NCBI GenBank assembly: GCA_942159475.1
Contig: OW804096.1
Span: forward strand, 10,713,871 to 10,777,870
DNA: 64,000 nucleotides
Reading direction: 5' to 3'
Source: Sthenelais limicola
Lineage: Eukaryota > Annelida > Polychaeta > Phyllodocida > Sigalionidae
Within the stretch, counting starts at the first letter, position 1, and every line of letters starts with the position of its first letter. This document shows positions 9,491-20,333 of the stretch, one piece after another. The notes beneath the pieces were generated by a model. That model worked only from the letters and a program-made list of their open reading frames with translations. It was not told the DNA's origin and made no database searches. The translations under genes were made by a program, and so were the position numbers.

Positions 9491-12313
9491 ATGGAATCTG
9501 ATCTCAGTAGTTTAGGAATGGACGAAACAAAGTATCTTGGAGATATTGAGATGTATGTAAACGTGCATTGTTTTTTTTAAAAAATGAATAAAAACAGTAT
9601 TATAATAAATTGATTGAAATGTGGATCATGAAATATGGATCATGCACCCAGTATACAAGCGATACATATTTTTATAATTTTTAGATACAAGTTTACCATA
9701 GGAAAGTTGAATTAAAATTGAGATTTTTATGAGCAACACATAGGGTTGCGACACATTCTTTGTTCCCAGCATGCCTAAATCAGCAGGACAACCTCATTAC
9801 ATTCCTCAGACCTTACCCCACTCATCTCTTGATATAAGCTTGAATGGTTGTATTATTGGTTAACCCCCTCCCATGAATGTCATTACTTGTGATTAGGCCT
9901 CTAGTAAATATCTAAAGTAGTAGAAACTGAAGTCATGTGATACCACCGGGTGGAATCTCCTTTCAGTTCCGCACCCAATATGGGTTGCAAGTAAAAATAA
10001 TACAATGTCTTTTTAACTGGGGTTTCCTCTATATAAACGGTACAGCCATAACTCCATATGAATCTTAATTTTTATTCCAAAATTTGACTTTTTTTTTCAA
10101 ATTCTGAGACCGCAACAATAACACTTGAGAACATATCCAGTTACAGTAATATTATTTTTTCTCCTTGAACAGCACATCAGTGACGGACGTTTTCTATGTT
10201 CCAAGCTTTTGAGTACAAATGCAAGGAGGGACAGACTTCATTGGAAAGAGATAGGCACCACAATCCTGGAACCTGTGTTTGATTCCCATACACTTAAATG
10301 TTTGGTAAGTGTCAACTATGTTTTATCCAATCATACACCCCCCCCTCACTCACCCCCCCCCCACCCCCCTCTCATACACCCCAACCCTCACTCATACACC
10401 CCAACCCTCACTCACACACCCACCCCTTACTCACACACCCTCCCCCCACTCATACACCCTACATCCCTACCCCCACTCATATCCCCCACCCCTCACTCAT
10501 ACACACCCACACCACCCCCACTCACCCACCTCATCCCTTACTCACACCCCACACCCGTCATTCATACACCCCACCCCTCGCTCATACACCGCACCCCTCA
10601 CTCATACACCCCAACCCTCACTCACCCACCACACCCCTCGCTCACACACCACACCCCTCTCTCATATACCCCACCCCTCTCTCACACACCACACCCCTCA
10701 TCCATACACCCCACCCCTCAAGGTAAAGCAGATGTAATTATAAGACATGTCCGCTCAATAATTCAGTAACATGATAGTAATAGATGATAGTAAAGAGACA
10801 TAACCACATTTAATTTAGGCCTACTAGTGTTGGATATTTAAACTAAATTTTAGATTTTTAAAAATTCTATTTGTTTGCAGGTTCAAATGCATAGGACTAG
10901 CTGGAGACTGGCCAAGGTAACCATGTTTTCATCGCCAGGGGCCCTTGCCCATAAAGAGAAATTGATAGGTATGTTTATTGGTGACTATTACATCTCCCTG
11001 TACTTCCTCATGGAGATCCCCCCTGTATCACCCCTGTACCTCCTCCTGTACGTCCCTGTACCCCCTCCTGTATCCCCCCTGTACCTCCTGTATGTCCCCT
11101 GTATCTCCTGCACCTTCTCCAGTAAGTCCCTCTCCTGTATCACCTCTGTACCTCCTTATCTCCTCTAGTACGTCCCCCTGTATCACCCCTGTACCCTCTC
11201 CTGCACGTCCCCCTGTACCCCCTCCTGTACGTCTCCCTGTACCTCCTCCTGTACGTCTCCCTGTACCTCCTCCTGTATCACCCCTGTACCTCCTGTGTCA
11301 CCCCTATATCTCCTCATGTATGTCCCTCTGTACCCCTTCCTTGTACCTCCTCCTGTATCACCCCTGTACCTCATCTCCTCCTGCACGTCTCCCTGTACCT
11401 CCTCCTGTATCACCCCTCTACCTCCTGTATCTCCTCCTGTATCACCCCTATACCTCCCCCTGTACCCCTTCCTGTACGTCTCCCTGTATCACCCCTGTAC
11501 CTCCTGTATCCCCACCTGTATCACCCCTGTACCCCCTCCTGTATCACCCATGTACCCCTCCTGTATCACCCATGTACCCCTCCTGTATCACCCATGTACC
11601 CCTCCTGTATCACCCATGTACCCCTCCTGTATCCCTCCTTTACATCCCCCTGTACCTCCTCCTGTACGTCCCCCTGTACCTCCTCCTGTATGTCTCCTTG
11701 TACCTCCTCCTGTACGTCCTCCTGTACCCACTGTACGCCCTCCTGTACCCCCTGTACGTCCCCTGTAGCCCCTCCTGTACGTCCCCCTGTATCACCCCTG
11801 TACCCCCTCCTGTATCACCCATGTACCCCTCCTGTATCCCTCCTTTACGTTCACCCTGTACCTCCTCCTATATGTCTCCCTGTACCGCTTCCTGTATGAC
11901 CCCTGTACCTCCTCCTGTATGTGCCCCCTCCTGTATGTCCCCTTGTCCAGTGCCTCCTCCTGTATCTCCAACAGTACCTTTCCTGTATAATGACCATGAA
12001 TCTCCTCTTTTGGAATGAATGTTTTCCGCAATATTTATTTGGGCTATATCCATAGACCTAGTCATTGCAAATTTGAATATGGTTGCCATGTCTAAAATAT
12101 GTAATCAGAAGTTTCCTTATATTTACAGGATCTACATCAATATCAGCTCAACAAGTCGAATCTTATCCAGCAACAGATGCCATGCTGCATCCCAAGATTT
12201 CTGCAGTCTACCAGCAGTCTGGAGGATTCCTATTGAGGGGCTACAGTTCCAATGATACGATTAGCAAGATCTACCAGTCTACCATTATTCGGCCTGCTGC
12301 ATTATATATGTGA
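9491..12313 (+). CDS. Spliced gene for an unrecognised 156-residue protein
   Basis: Four coding exons join with consistent phase: 9491-9556 (22 codons, acceptor TTTATTTCAG ending at 9426, donor GTAAAC), 10173-10304 (44 codons, acceptor CTCCTTGAACAG, donor GTAAGT), 10881-10968 (88 nt, acceptor TTGTTTGCAG, donor GTATGT) and 12129-12313 (acceptor TATATTTACAG, stop TGA). Only one frame of exon 2 is open. The 1-nt overhang of exon 3 completes a Gly codon in exon 4, which then stays open to the stop. The start ATG has a good context (AAAATGG). The protein is soluble-looking, without signal peptide or membrane segment. Its C-terminal third includes HPKISAVYQQSGGFLLRGY and ends in RPAALYM. I do not recognise the family; small ciliary or sperm proteins often look like this, but that is a guess. 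The introns hold two minisatellites. An alternative donor after 10916 would give a different C-terminus, so exon 3 needs transcript support. Confidence 0.65.
10338..10724 (+). repeat. Minisatellite CTCATACACCCCACCC, intronic
   Basis: Units of about 20 bp such as CTCACTCATACACCCCACCC are repeated about 19 times. It begins about 35 bp after the donor at 10305 and fills most of the second coding intron. The 142- to 214-codon frames through it (Thr-His-Pro repeats) are artefacts. Confidence 0.95.
11000..11985 (+). repeat. CCTGTACC/CCTCCTGTA minisatellite, intronic
   Basis: Nearly 1 kb of interleaved units of 12-27 bp built from CTGTACCTCCTCCTGTA, CTGTATCACC and GTACGTCCCC. It sits between the donor at 10969 and the acceptor before 12129. 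The apparent 346-codon frame is entirely repeat, and the opposite strand is open too, so there is no real protein here. Confidence 0.95.
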
Positions 12314-13290
12314 CACATGTGTGCAGATTATCTTGAAATATTATTTGGGATAGAAACATTGAGACTACTACAAAACGACCTCCACTTTGCGATGCTACCA
12401 CTAATCTGAGATGCTCAGAATCTATGTGACTTCATAATATATGATAGATTTAAGAACAATACATCTAATTTTTTTATTTTTTTTTAAAGGTTTTTATTCA
12501 TAGTATCCTGCTGTCGAGGCTCTTACAATTCTAAGGCTTGATCCGCTGAATCCTTCATATTTTATAGTTTTTTTGTTGTTTTCATATTTTCTAACACCTG
12601 TTCATTATCAGGGAGAACATTCATACCCAATTAGGCAAGATAACCAGCAATAACAAAACGCTCCTCTATCGTTAAAAACATACATATTTCTTAATCAAGA
12701 TATCAAACCAATTGAGATTACACACACAATTTACATTTATAAATAAACCAAGCATTACGATATTTGTTCACTCTGTTATACATCTAATCCTTGATGAGGC
12801 TGTAATAATCCACCTTTTGGTGAAATAATATTATTGTACCTGAATGAAGTGAATATCCATGCTGATACCTCGGCGACTATTTGAATCTTTTACAAAAACA
12901 TTAAATATCTTGACATGTCTATCTGACCTTCCTAAAGTTGTATGCTGATACAACTATTCTATCTATTAATAGAAATATGAGGCTTGGATATGTCATTGAA
13001 TTTGTATGAGCAAGAATTGTTATGATATATGACACATGTCTGTAATATGATACAAGGGTATTAGAACTGTCAAATACTCGTATTGAATCTTTGGTAATTA
13101 GATTTGTATGTAATAATGAAGTGACTGAATTTAATGTTATCTTCATTAGTTTTCAATTGATAGGATAGTTATTGTAGTAAGGCAATTCATTAAAACATTG
13201 ATGAGATTGACATCCGATTTTCTGTTCTATTCTTGATTAAATGTAAAATGGCCTTTGTTTGTAATAAAATAAATTAATATAACCATTGTC
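12314..13290 (+). other. Probable 3' UTR of the 156-residue gene
   Basis: AT-rich sequence with no repeat termini follows the stop at 12311-12313. It ends near overlapping AATAAA signals followed by a T/G-rich stretch. A shorter UTR ending after an earlier AATAAA at 12,742 is also possible. Confidence 0.4.
13263..13273 (+). terminator. Polyadenylation signal, two overlapping AATAAA
   Basis: AATAAAATAAA is followed about 15 bp later by the T/G-rich TTGTCTTGTGTTCTT. This arrangement is typical of an animal cleavage and polyadenylation site. Confidence 0.4.
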
Positions 13291-13518
13291 TTGTGTTCTT
13301 ATACAGCATTAATTCCACCGACATCTGGGTCTAGGCATTTAGATGATATGATATGTCCCCTTCTTTGGAGTGATATGTGTAAGAGGATGATTTTGACTGT
13401 TATCTATGCTATTAAATTTCGTTGGTAATAACTCATCATACAGCATGGTACAGTACAACAATTCAATATAATATTGCATATAAATGAATCATAATTAAAG
13501 CTAATATTTTCCGTTTTC

Positions 13519-13587
13519 ACCCCCGCGAAATTCACCGTCCCCGTCCCCCCGCGAAATTCACCGTCCCCGTCCCCCCCCCCCCCCCCT
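13519..13587. repeat. CCCCGCGAAATTCACCGTCC duplication and poly-C
   Basis: A 29- to 30-bp unit containing CGCGAAATTCACCGTCCCCG is present twice, followed by a long poly-C run. Confidence 0.8.
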
Positions 13588-13639
13588 GAAGCCTGGCCCA
13601 CGATGCTCCTGCTGCGCTAAAAATAGATTTCTGAGTGCA

Positions 13640-13795
13640 AAAAAAGCCCGTTCTATTGCAGTCACATTGCGCTACCATTGCGCTATGGCTATTGCGTTCA
13701 CATAGCGCAATAAGTGGTTACACCCATTGCGGTCACATTGCACAATCATTGCGCTATGTGAACGCAATAGTGAGTGCAATGATTGCACTCAAATG
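13640..13795 (+). repeat. ATTGC-motif repeat (family E), partly inverted
   Basis: ATTGCGCTACCATTGCGCTA is followed by GCGTTCACATAGCGCAAT and later its inverse ATTGCGCTATGTGAACGC. The core matches the copies at 3163 and 4628. The inverted arms suggest a small foldback element. Confidence 0.7.
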
Positions 13796-13800
13796 CCCAT

Positions 13801-13945
13801 AGGGTAGGTGTGTGTGTATGTGGGTGGGGGGGATGAGGACAGGAAGGTAGGAATGGGAGGAGGAAGAAGGAAGGGATCAAAGCGGTGGAGGACAAGAGGA
13901 GAGGTGAAGGAGGGGAGGGGGTGGGTAAAAGGAGAGGGAGACCAA
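13801..13945. repeat. G-rich low-complexity tract
   Basis: GGGGAGG, GGAAGG and TGTGTG runs without a fixed unit; the frames through it are artefacts. Confidence 0.8.
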
Positions 13946-14215
13946 CTTTTTTTTCAACCAGCCTTTTTTTACGACCCAACTTTTTTTCGACCAACTATTT
14001 ATTTTTGCAACCAACTTTTTTCAACCAACTTTTTTTCAACCAACTTTTTTTACGACAAACTTTTTTTTCAACCAACTTTTTTTATAACCAACTTTTTATT
14101 TCGACCAACTTTTTTACAACCAACATTTTTCGAACAATTTTTTTTTACGACAAACTTTTTTTTCAACCAACTTTTTTACGACAACCTTTTTTCGACCAAA
14201 TTTTTTTACAATTTT
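13944..14215 (+). repeat. AACCAACTTTTTTT tandem array
   Basis: About 17 irregular units of 14-18 bp of the form TTTTTTTTCAACCAAC or TTTTTTTACGACCAAC. The Phe/Asn/Gln-rich frames across it are artefacts. Confidence 0.9.
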
Positions 14216-14224
14216 TCTGTCCAC

Positions 14225-14460
14225 GCATTACTCATTATTATTAAGGAGGGGAAATAAAAGTGTGGGGGGGGGGGGGAGAGCAAGGGAGGTAGTCAGGGAG
14301 GGGGAGGAGAAGGAAAATTGATAGATGAATATTAGGGGTGTGTGTGTGGGGGGGGGGATGCAAATTTGTTTCCATGAAACCCACTTATATCAGTCATTCT
14401 CATCTCTCCTCTCCCTCTCTTCTCCTCCCCCTCTCTCTGTCTCTCTCCCTCCTACACCTT
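14225..14460. repeat. G-runs followed by a CT tract
   Basis: Poly-G runs at 14,260-14,360 and CT/CCTCT runs at 14,398-14,455; nothing else is recognised. Confidence 0.7.
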
Positions 14461-14654
14461 AGGCCTACTACCCTGATGTATGCCCCCTGTGATTTTAGCC
14501 ATTTTTGGCAATCAAATTAATATCTCCAAATTTAATTAAACATCCAGTAAATTGTTGGATTCCTATAAGAAGTAGAAACACAACTGCCTCTACAATCCAA
14601 GTGCCGAAGGCACTTGTTTACATCAAAACGCATCCGCCACGACCCCTACCAGGT

Positions 14655-15018
14655 CATGGTCCAGGGTATGACCATAAAGTGCCTTTCTGTCTCTTTTCTC
14701 TGTCTCTCTCCCTACTTCTCTATCTCTATTTCCTGGGTATGACCATAAAGTGCCTTTCCGTCTCTTTTCTCTGTCTCTCTCCCTACTTCTCTATCTCTAT
14801 TTCCTGGGTATGACCATAAAGTGCCTTTCCGTCTCTTTTCTCTGTCTCTCTCCCTACTTCTCTATCTCTATTTCCTGGGTATGACCATAAAGTGCCTTTC
14901 CGTCTCTTTTCTCTGTCTCTCTCCCTTCTTCTCTATCTCTATTTCCTGGGTATGACCATAAAGTGCCTTTCTGTCTATTCTTTTCTGTCTCTCTCCCTAC
15001 TTCTCTATCTCTATTTTC
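14655..15018 (+). repeat. Composite C: expanded module 1 array
   Basis: A unit of about 76 bp (GGGTATGACCATAAAGTGCC, then TCTCTGTCTCTCTCCCTAC, then TCTCTATCTCTATTTCCT) is repeated five times. It is followed directly by module 2 at 15,019. At 37.3 kb module 1 is present about once, so this locus has amplified it. The Ser/Leu-rich frames are artefacts. Confidence 0.9.
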
Positions 15019-15205
15019 TGGGTATGATCATAAACTGCCTCCCTCTCAGCTCCCCCGCCCTTGATATAACCATATTAAGTGTGTTGATAAGGGCGTAAAG
15101 CAACCAATCTCACTCACTCACTCACTCTCAGCTCTCCCGCCCTTGATATAACCGTATTAAATGTGTTGATAAAGGCGTAAAGCAACCAATCTTACTCACT
15201 CACTC
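15019..15205 (+). repeat. Composite C: module 2, two copies
   Basis: CCCGCCCTTGATATAACC, then GTGTTGATAAGGGCGTAAAG, then CAACCAATCTCACTCACTCA. A second copy begins at about 15,127. Confidence 0.85.
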
Positions 15206-15620
15206 TCCCTACCAGCTCGTGGGCCTGACCGTCCTTCTTCCTGCCACCGCTCATGAATAGTTTTTCCTGACAAAAACACGCCACCTGGTTGCATTCCCAG
15301 TATTACTAATTGTTATCACGTGGGAGGGAGAGGAACGGGAACGGCCAGCATGTCAGTGTGGGTGGGTGGGTGGGGGGTAGCAAATGAACACAGACCTCTT
15401 TCTACTAGTTCGGTTCTTGCCTTGAAACATACCCATCTGTGTGTTGCATTGATTAATTTCAACATAAATAGCAAAATGCTAACACCAAACAATTTCTGAC
15501 CCGCCAAACAAATCTGGAATGTCACCAACCAAAACCATCCCGTGCCAGGAATAAACCCATTATAAACCCACACGTGAGCTGTTAGAAAGGTGCAGTTTGG
15601 GGGTGCAGTTTGGTTGATCT

Positions 15621-15642
15621 GAACTGTTCACGTGAACAGTTC
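15621..15642. promoter_or_regulatory. Perfect 22-bp palindrome with central CACGTG
   Basis: GAACTGTTCAC is followed directly by its inverse GTGAACAGTTC. The centre is an E-box, and the arms resemble an inverted GTTCA half-site pair. A dimeric transcription-factor site is possible but no gene is identified next to it. Confidence 0.35.
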
Positions 15643-15821
15643 GGGCAAAGATGCAATCTCATTAGCGCAGCGTAGGCCTGAGCTACAAACCTGAAACAAA
15701 TGACGTTGTCCCTGACCGGGAAACTTAGGCCTACAATTTGCAGTGAAATGAGCTTTCCCGAGTGAAAATTTAGGGTAAACAAGTTAAATTTACTTTTTAA
15801 CATCCATATAAAGTGTGTAAT

Positions 15822-15959
15822 AAATAGCAAATGGCACTCTGATCGGGTTCAACCAGATCTCGACACATCAGAAAACGGGAACTCACCCCTTTGGGGTTCG
15901 TCCTGTTTTCTGATGTGTCTCAATCAGTTTGAACCTTCCATCGTGCCATTTGCTATAAT
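15822..15959. repeat. Foldback hairpin of about 135 bp
   Basis: The left arm contains TAGCAAATGGCA, GTTCAA and GACACATCAGAAAACGGGA. The right arm is its inverse, with TCCTGTTTTCTGATGTGTC, TTGAAC and TGCCATTTGCTA. Arms are about 60 bp with scattered mismatches and the loop is small. It could be a foldback MITE or, if transcribed, a miRNA-like precursor. Confidence 0.75.
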
Positions 15960-16268
15960 AATTTCCCATTATTAGACTGGTATTTGAATAGCACTTATCC
16001 TATTAGCTACCACCGCATGTACATGTCAATCTGACGTTCCATTTTATTGAACTTATTCTCAGTTCTGGGACTAGAATGAAGCAATTCAATAAAAGAACTA
16101 TTGTATTTTAATGAGAAACGTGAAAAATGCCAGATGTAATGAAGCTGGGCTGGTATCATCTCTCCCTGGCATGGGCCTGTGTTTGCTCATAGGGTGATTA
16201 ATACACAAAGCACAAAGAGAATTGTCTGGCTTCTCCATAGTGGATGGGAGGCAATCTATACTAAGACA

Positions 16269-16512
16269 GAAATGGGTCAGATTTTCAGAAAATGTACATT
16301 TCAACTTTGTCAGTCCTCTCAAATAACCCAAATTTCAGACGAAAATAAAGTTCAAAATACTGTTCAACCTAACCAAACAGATTGCTAGAATCAATGCAAT
16401 AGCGAATATACTCAGATTTACCTAGTATTGACTGAATTGCAGCCTAATTTGGGAGAATTTACTCCATCTGTACAGCTGCCAATTGTACATTTTCTGAAAA
16501 TCTGACCCAAAT
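16269..16512 (+). mobile_element. MITE-A copy 7, subfamily I
   Basis: Both termini are intact (AAATGGGTCAGATTTTCAG, CTGAAAATCTGACCCAAAT) with a standard interior. Confidence 0.9.
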
Positions 16513-16669
16513 ATTTAGTCGATTCAGAGTTGCAGACAAACAATAGTTTGTTGGTATTCAATGCTTTCTTGATTCTGACAATTCCATCCATGCATAGAAA
16601 ACTAAAACACCTGAAAGAACTCTCTCTATTTAGATATTCAATGACACAATATGATAATTAACTTCGGTC

Positions 16670-16838
16670 CTGGGTATGACCGTAAAGAGCCATTCTGTCT
16701 CTTTCTCCCTTCTTCTCTATCTCTATTTCCTGGGTAAGATCATAAACTGCCTCCCTCTCAGCTCTCCCACCCTTGATATAACCTTCAATGTGTTGATAAG
16801 GGCGTAAAGCAACCAATCTCACTCACTCACTCACTCAC
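16670..16838 (+). repeat. Composite C, unexpanded copy
   Basis: One module 1 (TCCTGGGTATGACCGTAAAG) then one module 2 (GATAAGGGCGTAAAGCAACC), ending in ACTC repeats. It shows the ancestral order of the two modules. Confidence 0.85.
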
Positions 16839-16849
16839 TGATAATTAAC

Positions 16850-17550
16850 TTCCTGTAATGGAAGGTGTTCTTATGTATTAATTTGCGGCGGATATGAAAA
16901 TGAAAAAGATAGTTGTGATTGTGGTATCAGTATATGATTTATTGTTATTCTCAACGTATTGAATTTTATCTCTATTTACTATGTTAATTGAATAATGTAT
17001 TTTGTACCACAAGGCGACACACGGAAAATTTCTGTTTTGTCAAAAATGCGTTATTAGTATAATATTTATCTAACTATAAATATTTTGTCCCCAAACTGTC
17101 ATGACAAAAATGTGTCATAGTAAATATCCAACATATCCAATATTATTCTTTTTCAAATATTATTTTCCTTTTCTAATATATTCCAAGCCATGATCAACAT
17201 GAATTATGGATAGCGAAGAGATACTTTCATGGACTTGGGATTTTCTTTCTCTCACAACAGAGATATCCACATAGCCATCTTTCTTATGCCAGAGTCAGTT
17301 GCTCATTTTCATATACTACTATGTGGTGTGTCAGTAGTGGCCAGTAGACTAGCACTGAGTTCCTTAGGCTATACACCTAAACCAGAAATCCGACCGAAGT
17401 GAAGTTGGTTATTATAATTATGATACATTTAATTTCTGTTAAAGAATAATTAGTTTAATAATAGTTTTGTAGGTAATGTCCAAGAAATAGTGGTTGTGTG
17501 TGGATAAATTGCATTTATTTGTAAATTTTGATATTTTTTAGATTATTAAA
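16850..17550. other. No feature recognised
   Basis: AT-rich sequence without identifiable exon or transposon end. Confidence 0.4.
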
Positions 17551-17554
17551 ATAG

Positions 17555-17905
17555 TTAAGGTGTGCAAGTCTATCCATGACAATTAGGAAAGAAGTGAAAA
17601 GGAAGCAGACCTAACTGTCATATTTGAAAAAAGCAATTGTGATGTGTCATAACAGCAGATGACACAGGTCATAGGTAATAGGGCAGTGGTAATAGTAAAA
17701 AGACTCCTTGTAATGGGAGAAAAGATCTCAGTATTGAAAAAATAGTCGGTTCCATGAAACTATTTGTTCCAGGAATAGGAATATCTGGTCGGTAATAGAA
17801 AAAGGTGTAATGTATTTTGGCTATGTGTAATATGTGCAAAAAAAGGAGGAAAGGTCTGTAATATCACAGATATCCTACAGATGACAACTCTGGGACACAA
17901 CAATT
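17555..17905 (+). repeat. Dispersed repeat G, copy 1
   Basis: About 350 bp similar to 47,548-47,895. Shared blocks include GTCTATCCATGACA, GCAGATGACACAGGTCAT, AAAAAGACTCCTTGTAATGG and TATTTTGGCTATG. I could not see inverted termini, so the class is unknown. Confidence 0.75.
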
Positions 17906-18170
17906 AATGTTAAATCACTTCAGCCTAATGAACCCCAACTTTTTTCAAATCAAAATGGTTGATTATAAATGAAGAGTTGCTCCTTTTTCAATTAATGCAG
18001 CATCGCATGCATGCCTTAAGTGTGGAAGTAATTTTTGAAGTGCACACAAAATGTTCACTCCCACCTTCTCTGCTTAATGTGTATGTATACACATTAAACA
18101 GGGCAAATTCAAATATTGATTTAGAAGTGCAGCCATTATATATGAGCAACCCGGCTTTACACAAACATAC

Positions 18171-18410
18171 AGGTCAGATTTTCAGAAAATGTACAATTCA
18201 CCTTCACCAATCCTCTCAAATGATCCAAATTTCAGTCGAAAATAAAGTTCAAAATACAGTTCAACCTAACCAAACAGATTGCTAGAACCTATGCAATGCC
18301 GAATATACTCGAATTTACCTAGTATTGACCAAATTGCAGCCTAATTTAGCAGAATTTAGTAAATGTGTACAGCTGCCAATTGTACATTTTCTGAAGATCT
18401 GACCCATACG
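18171..18410 (+). mobile_element. MITE-A copy 8, subfamily I
   Basis: Termini GGTCAGATTTTCAGAAAATG and TCTGAAGATCTGACCCATAC. Confidence 0.9.
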
Positions 18411-18504
18411 TTCTCTCCACAAGTGGAAAGGGTTATGTCGAGAGGCATTCATATTAATGAACAGACCAAGGCATTCCAACTTTGGAGAATGTAATAAGTT
18501 GTAT

Positions 18505-18650
18505 AATAGGGGATTTGCATAGACGCCATTTTGAATCAAGATTCGCATGGAATTATAGGAATAATGGAAAAGTGCAAAATCTATAGAAGATATGCCATAT
18601 TCAGCATGGAATATTTATCAATGCTCTCTAATGTCAATATCCATGTGTGT
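18505..18650 (-). mobile_element. Family D, partial copy
   Basis: Begins AGGGGATTTGCATAGACGCC, then ATTCGCATGGAATTAT and TTCAGCATGGAATATTTATC. It is about half of the element and breaks off into unrelated sequence. Confidence 0.75.
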
Positions 18651-18689
18651 ACATGTATGTGTCCATTACACATAAGGAATGTGATATAT

Positions 18690-18997
18690 AAGGAATGCGA
18701 TTCCAATGATAGTAAACATTAGGGCACCTCATAAGTACTTCTATATTTCAAGTTTGATATTTTTATATTTGAGAGAAAGTTTGCATTATTTCCAGGAGGA
18801 TGATTACTACTAAAGAAGCAAAATATACTCCATAAAATGAATTTAAATTTCTTTAAATTTGATACATGTTTTGATGCAACAAGAAACATTAAGCACCCGA
18901 AAGATGGGAACATTCCTACACATACATCCTTTAAATAAATCACTTTGAAAAATAGCAATTTTGCGACTTGTGACTCATTTTTCTCTAACACAACACA
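18690..18997 (+). mobile_element. MITE-B, diverged copy
   Basis: Recognisable by GATTCCAATGATAGTAAACA near the left, ATCACTTTGAAAAATAGCAA near the right, and the terminus TTGCGACTTGTGACTCATTT. Many substitutions indicate an old insertion. Confidence 0.75.
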
Positions 18998-19259
18998 TAC
19001 ATCAAGTCTTGGCACATCAAAAATTGCTTACAATTACTCTAATCACCATCAGTCATAATTACTATGAATTCAAGGTTACACTTACCTTTATCTCCGGATA
19101 ATTACCAACATAATGATGAAACGTGTGACATTGAACATGTGCACATTGCCTGTCCCAATCAGTCAGCTAATTTATTCCAAGGTCATCTTTCTAGTAAAAG
19201 AGCTCCAGCGCTTTCAAGGGTAGCTGCAATTCGTCAGGTATATAGGTAATACCTAATGA

Positions 19260-19392
19260 GAATGTGGTACAAGGGACACCTTTGTACTGGCAGAGATGTT
19301 TGTTTTTTCATGGCTCACGAGCCGATAGGTGAGTGGGTTACAATAAAAACAAACATCGAGGCCAGAGCAAAAGTGTCCCGAGTACCACATTC
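19260..19392. repeat. Foldback hairpin, 48-bp arms
   Basis: The left arm reads GAATGTGGTACAAGGGACAC and on to ATGTTTGTTTTTT. The right arm is its inverse, ending GTGTCCCGAGTACCACATTC. The loop is about 37 bp. The arms differ at about one position in eight, so this is an older foldback element or a hairpin RNA candidate. Confidence 0.8.
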
Positions 19393-19860
19393 AAATTTAG
19401 GTACTATATTTACTCCCACATTGCTATGTTCAAGTATATAAAAGAATACTAACAAGGCATTTTACTTACAAAAACAAAAACAGCCATCGATCTTGATTTG
19501 ACTTATGTTGGGACCAGCCGCCCAAAACCCAGGAGAAAGCTGTGATCTGATTGGTCGATCACAACAATATGATCATGTGACTGTATCAACCAATGGGAGC
19601 ACTTGTTACTACTCCCATCTTTCACGTGTGGATTTCCTGAAAGAATACCACACTACTCCTGCCCATACAAATAGCATGTGGTACATACACCAACACGGAG
19701 TAAACACTGATTATCTATTTCTATTATATTAACGCACCAGGGATGTGTGTTGTTGGATGTGAACTTCCAATATTGGGGTAGTATTATAATTAAAACATGT
19801 AATACATAACTAATAAATAGAGTAGGAAAATGTGCTTAAGGGTCCAAATAAAATTGGGAC

Positions 19861-20209
19861 CAGGGGATTTGCATCTCTTACTGCGCATGTCTACTGCAGT
19901 GCATGCTGGGATGGATTCTGTTGAAATCTGACATACAAATACTTGGCAACATTTTTATCGGAAATTGCAAGAATGTTTTCACCTATATCATAGCTTGTAC
20001 ATATGAGGAATGAAAACCAAATGCATGATGGGACAGATGGGAACTTGTGTTATGGAAACATGTAAAACACATGGACATTTGCATGAAATTGCTATTTAAC
20101 ATTCCATGCTGAACATAACATGTTTTCTATAGAATTTACACTGTACTATTAGTCCAATAATTCTATGCGAATCAAGATTCAAAATGGCGGCTATGCAAGC
20201 CCCCTATTA
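19861..20209 (+). mobile_element. Family D element, full length
   Basis: Used here to define family D: about 350 bp, left end AGGGGATTTGCAT, then GCGCATGTCTACTGCAGTGC and ATGCTGGGATGGATTCTG, right end AAAATGGCGGCTATGCAAGC then CCCCTATTA. The termini form a short inverted repeat (AGGGG.TTTGCAT). There is no coding potential. Seven copies or fragments are in the window. Confidence 0.8.
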
Positions 20210-20333
20210 AATGTATGTATATTGATCACTACATGCTAGTCCCAGTGAACTGTCTACATCCATATAACACTGATGGCTGTATGAATATGATTAATACAAT
20301 AAAAAAGTAAAAACAGTAAAAAAAGAAAGTAAC

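Noticed and set aside
10125..10769. 214-codon plus-strand frame
   Set aside because: Only its 5' part (10,173-10,304) is exon-like; the rest is the CACCC minisatellite after a good donor.
10978..12018. 346-codon plus-strand open frame, Cys/Ser/Pro/Leu-rich
   Set aside because: It is a read-through of the CCTGTAC minisatellite. All three frames and the opposite strand are open too, and a consistent intron covers it.
13808..14257. Phe/Asn/Gln-rich frames that look like a structural protein
   Set aside because: They are produced by the AACCAACTTTTT tandem array.
15316..15830. Two minus-strand frames of 82-85 codons
   Set aside because: No splice sites, no recognisable motif, and one spans a palindrome; treated as chance frames.
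19256..19441. 61-codon plus-strand frame
   Set aside because: It lies across the foldback hairpin at 19,260-19,392.
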